Part shown: in pieces, positions 55,920-64,000 of the stretch
Layout of the letters: each line of letters starts with the position of its first letter
How positions within the stretch are numbered: position 1 is the stretch's first letter
NCBI GenBank assembly: GCA_963693085.1
Contig: OY856413.1
Location: 541,143,379-541,207,378 of the forward strand
Length of the DNA stretch: 64,000 bases
Origin: Alisma plantago-aquatica
Lineage: Eukaryota; Streptophyta; Magnoliopsida; Alismatales; Alismataceae
Direction of reading: 5' to 3'
Translations under genes and position numbers: made by a program
The notes under the pieces: generated by a model
Databases searched by the model: none
What the model was told of the DNA's origin: nothing
What the model saw: the letters and a program-made list of their open reading frames with translations, nothing else

Positions 55920-57364
55920 ACCAAGAAGGCATTGTTCGACTACATGATCTCCCCTCATCCTAATAACATGAAGTTAGGAAATTGTGAGAACAATTGTAGA
56001 TGTCAATTTATTTAAGTTACACTCAATTCCAATAGGAATTATGTAGCAGAACTAATATTCTACATGGCCAATGAAGATCCAAATCTTCATGTCGAGAACT
56101 TCCTTGAGTTGTGTGACACTATGCATATCAACATGATGTTTTTGCCTCTACCTCTTCCCCTTTATGCTATGAACTCAGGCTAAGAAGTGAACACAAGGCA
56201 TGGAGAAAGGGGCTATTCATACCTATAATACATTAATAAAAACTTTTTTGTAGAAATTATTTCCTTCCTACAAGATGAGTGAGAACCTAAAGAATATTTG
56301 TAATGTTGAGCAATAATATGAAGAGACATTAGATGATGCATGGGAGGGTACAATGATCTACTTCTCAAGTTTCCACACAAAAACTTGCTAGGATGGACAC
56401 AACTGAGCACATCCTATGGAGATCTATCCAATGATACTACCTCAAATATTGATGCAATGACTTGAGGGAGTTTCTTTTCTAAGAATCCAACTATAGACAA
56501 GAACTTGATTTGGATCATGTTGAACCGATCTTCTATGTGTGTGGAAAATGGAAGCAAGAGTAGAGACACTAACAAAATCCCAATTCTCAATGTGAAGTTG
56601 TACATGCTCACCAAAAAATTCAATAACATAAGTGTAAATCATGTATAATTTGATGGTTTGTGATCTATGTGGTGGTCCAGACTGCAATGTAGACTACAAT
56701 TCTTCTTTAATAAGATTAAGTGAGGAGAACATGAATCTTATTGAGAAACACCCAAGTAATAACCCTATTTAAACTCCTAAAATTTGTAGTGGATAAACAA
56801 CCCAAAATTCACTAGGAATAACAACAAGCAACATCAACAATGTCAGGTGAACCACCAAGAAACAACTTAAGAAGAATAGTCTTCTTGAATGCATTTTATC
56901 AAAGTTCATGATTGAGTCATTAAAACTCATGAAAAATCAATTAGTCTTAATAAAAGGGCTTGAACCTTAAATTGGGAAGCTAGCTTCGACTAGTAATGGG
57001 ATCAAAGGTAATGAAGGAGATATTTTAGGAAATATTGAGGTGAACCCAAGGGAGCATGTGAATTCAATCTGCATCAACCACTTGAATCAAGTTGACAAGG
57101 AGGGCGAATGAACATATCAACATGTACAAGTGATACCACTAGAGGTATTCAACAAGCTATTCACAAAGCACAATGAGTCGTCATTTGACAATCGTAAGAA
57201 GAGTGCCACTAAATTTGAGTTATAAGGGAAGATTGCAATCATGCATGTCCGCCTCATTTGAGAAAAAAGATGGTGCAACCCTGTTCTAATCACTGCTCAA
57301 GAGGAGATGGAAGACCAGACTATTCTAGAATTTCCTATCCATGGGTGCCATATGGATGGAGAGT
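55920..57364 (+). pseudogene. Athila-type Ty3/gypsy gag
   Basis: Plus-strand readings in shifting frames give FDYMISPHPNN (about 55940), MANEDPNLHVENFLELCDT (about 56062-56118), FLQDE, FPHKNLLGWTQLSTSY, IDAMT and then KNPTIDKNLI, following the gag order EDPNLH-x-FL-x-CDT, CPHHGL-W-Q-TFYNGL, IDAAAGG of Athila elements. Near 56950-57060 come IGKLAS and GNIEVNPREHVNSI, matching the G-QLA and NPREH-x-x-AI segment before the protease. Stops are frequent, and no pol follows: at 57365 an LTR-like block begins. Confidence 0.78.
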
Positions 57365-58131
57365 GTTGACCTAGCAGTTATACATTGTCCATATTTTGAT
57401 GATGACTTAACCATTCCATTCATATGTATCTATTTGAGTTGATTTCAGGTATTAGGTACATGAAAATGATCAATTCAATCAATCCCTAGCTTGACCAAAT
57501 ACAAGCCAAAGTCAATGCAAATGAACTTTCATGGAAAACACCTTAAAACCCTTAGGAAAACTTTTGTAATCATTTGTATTGATGCTATGACTTGTAATAA
57601 AGCTGAGAAAAAATTAGGAGCACTTAAAATGAATATGTAAGCACACTAATGGCACTTTCCAAAATTCATCACAAGGACTTTTTCGGCCAAGTTTCATCTT
57701 TCATAAATTCAATCAACATCTTTGATGGATTTTGGGAACTATTAGGGTCAGACAAATTTCCCTAGGATAAACTTAACTGACACCCCTACACAGGAAAATC
57801 AAATTTAAGTAGTCGGCCGAGTTTTATCCAGGATAAACTCGATCGACAGTTCTAATTTACTTTGTCATATAGTGCTATTAGTTGAGTTTGCTTTATTAAA
57901 ACTCGACCGACTGCACTGTACAAAATGTGTAGAACAAGTGTTTCTAGACATTAGAGTATTGCAAAACTCAAAAATAGATCCATTACAACACCCCAAACGA
58001 GTATAATTCATTCCCAAGTACATCTACTTGCTTGTAGACATCTCCAACTATAAATAGGTTCCCTTGGACTTCATTCCAAGTTTGATTATTACTCTCCTAG
58101 ATATAATTGAGTGGACTTGTCTACTAAGAGC
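57365..58131 (+). repeat. Partial SIRE-like LTR
   Basis: It starts TGTTGACCTAGCAG with ATTTTGATGATGACTT shortly after, the opening typical of SIRE-group LTRs. A possible TATA box (CTATAAATAGG) lies at about 58050. Near-palindromic units of GTCGGCCGAGTTT / AAACTCGATCGAC type lie at 57830-57915. It is cut at 58132 by a family-B LTR. The opposite part is not visible in the window. Confidence 0.5.
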
Positions 58132-60344
58132 TGTTGGGAAATACATGTACAAAGTATAGCACTGGAACAAAATTTATCTATATGTATTCCCATAACAGCA
58201 AGATTGGGTCAACTACTATGAAATAGGAAGGATGCTTTTAGCATCTTATACCTGGTCCTAGAGTAAGTCCAACGACAAAACTCACTTTTTTGTAACTACT
58301 GACAAGTTGCTCTTGGACGAAAGTTGTGCAACTCCTGGTTTACATCATGCACAACGAACAAGATAGCTTCTACAACACTCCAGTGGTCGGGCCATGGAAT
58401 GCAGGCTGAAATTGTCCTCCTAGCAGTAGCCAACGGACTCCTGCCTCTAGAGTAGTCCACACAGACCAACTAGAACTCATTTCATTCCCCAAGAATGGGT
58501 AGGAAGGAGTTACCTCTACCATTAGTGTATGAGTCACCAACATGCTCTCCCATAATGACAACTTCTCAGTTGTTCTCTCCCTTTGGCTATCCCTCTTTTT
58601 CAGGTAGGACTTTCATGGGCTCTATTGTTTACCACAATGATAGAAGACAACAGTTGCAGAGGCACTAATTCTCAGTTGTCTATGTTGTGTTGTCCTCTAG
58701 AAAGCCCCCGGTACCCTCTATATATAGTAGAGTCCAGGGTCAAGGTTCCCAGTTGCTATTCAGTATGGGATTAATGTGTAGGAGTGGAAAGGGTCAGAAG
58801 ATCATAAATTTTCACAACCTGTAATAGCTGAAATGATCATTTCACACACCCAGACGGTCATCTGGTGTGTGAGATGATAGTCTCAAACTGCCAAATGGCC
58901 ATTTGGAAGTTCCCAATCTGAGATGAATTTGGCTATTTCGAATCCAATTAATATCTCTTACTAATTTCCTTGTTCCTCAAGTAAAGAACAATCAAAACTA
59001 TTCAAGAAACATCATGAACTTTCATTCGAGCCAACTGGGTCATCTCACCCTAGCGAGACACCTATCTCACTCACCCATACAGTCGTCTGGTGAGTTGATA
59101 TTAGTCGGTCAGTTCAATCATATTGAACTGATTGGTTTAAGGGAAGAATTAAGACAATTTGAACTCTGATCAAACTGACCCCCAAATGACCATCTCAACT
59201 ACTTGAGACGCCCGTCTGGCTTCCCAAAAAGCCATCTCACCCTGTGAGATAGTCGTTTGGTAGACATGGTCAGTCAATTAAGCAATCAGTTGTGTGAATT
59301 GAATACCTAAACACTTTAGTAGTCAATCCAATTGTTGTTCAAGATCAAACTCCTCTTTTAGATGAGTTCCTATGTGTGTGACCCTATAGGTTCCATGTCA
59401 TTTTGGTAGTGAATGTCCATAACTATCTTATGACATCACAAGCAAAGAGTAGTTCCTAGTCGCACATCAATGCTACCCAAGTGAATTGGAAAGTTGGAGA
59501 ACAACTTCAACCTACAATCTATGTATGGTGTTGTATTGATTGTATAATTCCTTTGTCTCTGATATCTGGGATGAAGTGGAGGCTTGGTTGGTCATCCTCT
59601 CAACATTCAATCCATGTTTCTTGAACCAAGAGCAGACTATCTGAGATAATGTGACTTCACTATCATATATAGATTCACATGTGCATGTGCATGCCTTTAT
59701 CAATCATGCTTATCAAGTAGCCAAGATATCATACTCAGTAGGAGAGACAAATCCCATATCATCACTCATAGTCTATCCCCATGTGTAAAAGTCACCCAAT
59801 CATCACTGCTATAACAACCCATGTTTTAGGACTACGTTTGATGATGTCAAAGTGTGCCCAACGACATGTGATGAGTGTAGTGATTTTAGGTCTAATAATC
59901 ACAATCACCACGTTCACTATGAGAGATGATTGTGACCACAAAACCATGTGTCACTCTCAAGATGGGTCTGTCTGATACACTATTCCCTAACATGTATCGG
60001 TGTGCTTGGTTTGATATTTCCATATCATGACTAATGAGATTTAGTCATCAACTAACTCACTTTGATCTTATGTGTTATTGTACCAATCAGGGACATAATG
60101 GCAATATGTATATGTACTCTTAACATCCATATGATCTCATCCACAAGGTTAGTAACTTGACAAATACTCATTGAATAATATAATTCTCTATTCACTTTAT
60201 ATCTTCATTATCTCATAACTGAGTGAAACAGATGAATTGGAAGCTTGCCTTTTATATATGTAATTATTATTAATCAAATCCTTTTAGGTAATTATGCCAT
60301 GTCAATCATCCTATGATTGGCTCTATGGGCATACCTTACCAACA
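58132..60344 (-). repeat. 3' LTR of copia family B, element 3
   Basis: 2213 bp. The plus strand starts TGTTGGGAAATACATG and ends ATACCTTACCAACA. This is the best-preserved inverted terminus of the three copies (TGTTGG...CCAACA). A TATATATA box is at 58719-58726. A near-palindrome cluster at 58830-59290 has GACGGTCATCTGGTGTG, AAATGGCCATTTGG and similar units, which differ in sequence from those of the other two copies. Confidence 0.85.
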
Positions 60345-60358
60345 GTCTCCCACTTGCA
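60345..60358 (-). other. Polypurine tract, element 3
   Basis: Minus strand TGCAAGTGGGAGAC directly before the LTR. Confidence 0.75.
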
Positions 60359-63276
60359 CTTAGAATCCATCACCAATGAATTTCATCCTTAGTGATCTAA
60401 ACATGTCCAACATGCTTCTACTGTGCTAGTTCCTATTTAGCGGGTTAGCAACACTTTGATTATTGTCGGTATATTACATGTTTCTTATCTCTTTTCTCTG
60501 AGATGAAACCATTGTAATATGGTATCTGATATTTCTTGCCTAACAATTAGCTCCTTTGTTGTCACAGTATTTCTACTGAGTCATCAATGGTTGGAACATT
60601 TATAAGTTCATCCTATGAACCTTTAGATCCATATAGTATCACTCTGTGTTCATAACACAAGTATACTCAACTTCTATTGTATAATATAATTGATGGTTGT
60701 TAGTTTGGTCATCTTCCAACTAATAACATCCTTTCTCTTTTAAATCAAACATATTATAATCTGTGATCATTTTGTCATTATGGAAGCTTGCATCAATGTA
60801 TCTCTTTACATCCGACTCTTCCTCTTTTTGCTATTATCATTGCCTACCAATCTATCCTTAGTCACTTCTCAAGTACTAATGGATATCTTTCATGACTTTC
60901 CAATAACTCTTATTGGAATGTATATCATCTTGTCATGTCCAATACATACAAAATTATATGGGATAAGCTTGTTAATAGCTTACATGATAGATCCACTATT
61001 GGGTTGGCCCATGGAATGTTATTCATGATATTTCCATTCTTCACAAGAATGGGAATATAGGGTTCATGATAGATTAATCTGAATTCTCTGTCATCAAACC
61101 ATCCATGTTGAACTCTTTCAATACATTGCTATTGTATGTGCTTAAATTTCCATTGTGAAAAAATCAAGAACTATCCCTATGGGTCTTGATTCTTATCTCA
61201 TAAGAAGTTTCACCTTATCCTTCATAGCCGAATGCATTTTCATGTCAGATCTCAACATTCACAATATTGAGATGTTATTCTTGATTATCTGTGGAATATT
61301 CATATATGGTCCCACTAAATCTTTTGTAATAACAAATTTAATCTTTTATCTTGATTCAAGTCAAAATCTTTAACTATCTTGTTAAGTCAAAAGATCCCAT
61401 TTCTAAGTTGCTTTTTTCAATCCCAAATTGAACTTTGTAGTTTATAGAATTCATTTGCATTCTTGAAGTTACAAAACCCCTTAGGTTGTCTCACATACAC
61501 ATCCTATAGTGTATTCCCTTAGGGGATCCAGTTTTAATCTTCATACGTCAAATCTCTTGGTCTAATTTAACTACAACAAGAATGACAATTAGTAAAGGAA
61601 ATTCTATCATATTCAACAGCTTGAACTGATTTTAAAAACTTATTCAACCAATTTGTCCTTTTATGTAATCCATGTAGGTCTATACAACAAGACCCTATTT
61701 CACCCTCTTGAGTATTACCCCTTTACGTAGAACTGTCAAGGTCATACCTTGTTATCTTACATGGTTTCCATATTACTCAAAAATAGCTTCTAGTTGGCTC
61801 ATCATGTATGACCAACCCATCTGAATTGTTGGATTCACAATCCTCCAATCTCAGATGTGTTCTACTAGAAATATTTCATTCTATTTTATATAATGGACTT
61901 GATATTCTACACCAACTTGTGATTCTCATTGTTCTCTTTGTACCTCTTTGTTGGCCTCAAACACTTTGAGTTCCATTTTTATTCCCACTAATTCTTTAGG
62001 AACTCAGTTATCCTAAAACAATTTTGTAACTGCATAGAGATTAATAGTAATGTTCAACTATCATGGTTTATGCATAAACCTTCTTCAAGAAACAACTTTC
62101 TCAATGTAGGTTTTAATCTCTTAGACATATTGGGACATTCCCAAAATTATATCATATATGATGTTTCATAAACCATTCATGTGGTACATTATTTACTGAT
62201 AGGTATATATTTGTAAGGATATAATAAGATTAGATTAGATTATTATTTACTGATAGGTATAGTAAGATTAGATTACTGATAGGTACATAATATCTCTTAG
62301 ACATATTAGGTATATATCATATATGACTCGTCATGGTACAATTCCCTCATTCTGACACATCTTCATGTTCAGACGGATTGTCTTGTGATATATTATCACA
62401 GTTCTTTCCTAAAGGTACTCAAGGTATTGATATAAAGTATTTCAACATTTGATCATATCAAAGTATCTTAATACTTTCATCAATATCACACTTCATTTGC
62501 AATCTTCTTGAACATTTTTCAAGAGATTAATACTTTCATTCCATTTGGTACATATCATCATATAAATGAAGATGTATTGGTTAATATAGAATTCATTCCA
62601 TAAGATCTTTATGCATCATATGTATTAGGTCTAATGGAAGACTTATCCTCACACTACATTTAGTGAAGGATGTCATGGTCATATTTGTGCTTCAATAAGA
62701 TTTGCATTTTCCCTTAAGTTCAATAACCAAAGGAATCTAGATCAACATCAATATGTATTCTAGACATCCACTTCTTATATTTGTACAAGACGACTAATGC
62801 TAGTAATGGTCTTGAGTTATCAATTACAATCCTTTGGTATAAACATTGATCTTTGGATCAATTTTGCATAAATATCACAAGATTTTTTAGGGTCAATTCC
62901 ATGCAAGATCATATCTTTGAAATAGAAGCATTTAACAACTCTTTATTGATGATCATCCTTGTCCATACAAAATGCATAAATAAACATGTTTCTATTCTAA
63001 TGGCATAATGAAATAGCAGTTCTAATAACTCTATATCATGCCCATTGGGCTAAGATAAATTTAGACATAGAGTTTGGCATCTGCAACTCTTGCTTCACAT
63101 TGTCCATCTTTGTCCTTCTATGAGAGCTTTTACTTCTTTTCAGATCTTGCATATCAGTATCTCAGGAATCTATTTGGTATCATATACCAAATTTTAAGAA
63201 GTGATAAATTTATCTTATATGGTTTATACCTTAAGTGGAGGCCTCAGTTCCATCCTTCTTCTTCTTTAGTTCCTCT
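60359..63276 (-). pseudogene. Family B element 3 pol, heavily decayed
   Basis: Only islands can be read on the minus strand. At about 61450-61510 there is VRQPKGFCNFKNANEFYKLQ (compare QPKGF-NPKDANKVCKLQ in element 2). Around 61150-61330 there is a KMHSAMKDKVKL-like segment, and about 61170 has SRPIGIVL. RNase H and integrase are not readable, and no frame stays open for long. The plus-strand frames here (for example 60780-61028 and 61155-61373) are antisense shadows. Confidence 0.65.
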
Positions 63277-63980
63277 AGCCAGAGTTGGCAATTTCTCTTC
63301 CAATGTCCAGGCTGGTAACAATGGTGACAATCACCTCTTTATTTCTTTACTCCACCTTCTGCCTTGAGATCTTAAGACTTGGGCTTATCTTTCTTCATTT
63401 GTGTCTTGGTTGTCCTCAACATTCCCAACAACTCTTTCAACAGCTTGTCAAAGTCGTTCATGTTGTAGTTCATGAAAAATTGACTATATGACTCTGGAAG
63501 GGACAGTAGAATCACGTTAGTTTCCAACTCTTGACCCAAGGGGAATCCCATTCTAGATAGGTTCCCCACATACCCAATTAGCTTGAGTACATGAGCACCT
63601 ATTATCATGCTACACTTGAATAGTGCCTTGGAGACATCATATTTGTCATGTCTTGCCTAATCTTGGTACATGTTCTTAAGATGTGTGACCATCTCAATCA
63701 CCCTCATGTTCCCATGCTACCTTTGCAATTCATGGTTCATGGAACATAGCATTAGACACTTGACATCCACGAAATCCTCAGTATGCTTCTTATAAGCATC
63801 CTTGTCAGCCCTTGGAGCATTTTGAGTATGTTCCTCTGGTTCTGGCATTTCCAGGACATAGAGCTTGCGCTCCTGTGTGAGAACAATTATCAACATCCTA
63901 AACCAGTCGTGAAAGCTGTTCCCAACAAGTTTGTCCTTCTCAAGGACCGATCACAGAGAAAAGTGATTGTTTGTTGTTTC
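63277..63980 (-). pseudogene. Family B element 3 gag
   Basis: Readable almost throughout on the minus strand: HDWFRMLIIVLTQERKLYVL, YKKHTEDFVDVKCLMLCSMN, then the open frame 63372-63608 with IGYVGNLSRMGFPLGQELET, LLSLPESYSQFFMNYNMNDF and LLKELLGMLRTTKTQMKKDK. An intact knuckle CHHCYQPGHWKRNC (C-x2-C-x4-H-x4-C) follows at about 63277-63333. A few stops interrupt it (after HELQR, after MYQD). The start region matches element 2 (TTTCCATTTGATTCTACA on the plus strand at both). The 5' LTR lies beyond the right edge. Confidence 0.85.
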
Positions 63981-64000
63981 CATTTGATTCTACATAAGAA

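Overview
The window reads as nuclear DNA of a flowering plant with a large, repeat-rich genome. It is AT-rich, and I could support no host gene, tRNA gene or intact rRNA gene. Nearly all recognisable sequence is retrotransposon, much of it inserted into other retrotransposons. The plant assignment rests on the families: a Cassandra TRIM with 5S rRNA-like LTRs, a SIRE-type copia element, Athila-type gag and tRNA-Asp primer site, and long-LTR Ty3/gypsy elements with tRNA-iMet primer sites. The species cannot be told from this.

Layout, left to right. 1-1744: 5' end of a minus-strand copia element. 1745-5815: plus-strand LINE, split by a Cassandra TRIM (3091-3921). 5816-7473: a small copia-type LTR and unclassified sequence. 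7474-14750: a complete 7.28-kb non-autonomous LTR element with 2.2-kb LTRs, a perfect 5-bp target duplication (CGTCA), a tRNA-Asp primer site, one proline-rich ORF and three clusters of a 12-bp palindrome, CCACGGCCGTGG. 14.8-30.1 kb: overlapping LTRs and integrase pieces of several minus-strand Ty3/gypsy elements. 30.1-33.8 kb: broken minus-strand Ty3/gypsy gag-pol. 34290-36803: a 2.5-kb inverted repeat with arms of 1243 and 1242 bp around a 29-bp loop. 37.6-47.1 kb: SIRE-like copia element, minus strand, with a downstream extra ORF; a solo LTR splits its RNase H region and a second copia element (47.15-53 kb) cuts its 5' LTR. 54-58.1 kb: gypsy LTR fragment, plus-strand Athila-type gag remnant and a partial SIRE-like LTR. 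58.1-64 kb: another copy of the 47-53 kb copia family, running off the right edge.

Almost every coding region is dead, with stops, frameshifts and lost catalytic residues (RT FIDD to FIDA, RT YVDD to YVDE, protease DSG/DTG to DLG or DSR). The element at 7474-14750 is the youngest-looking and structurally most complete. It has no gag-pol, so it could move only with proteins from a relative; the Athila-type gag at 56-57 kb shows that such a lineage existed here.

The least expected signals are the palindrome clusters in LTR regions of otherwise unrelated families, the equal-armed inverted repeat with TATA boxes pointing outward, and the proline-rich repeat protein with its repeated polypurine-like motif. 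LTR limits described as approximate were set by eye.
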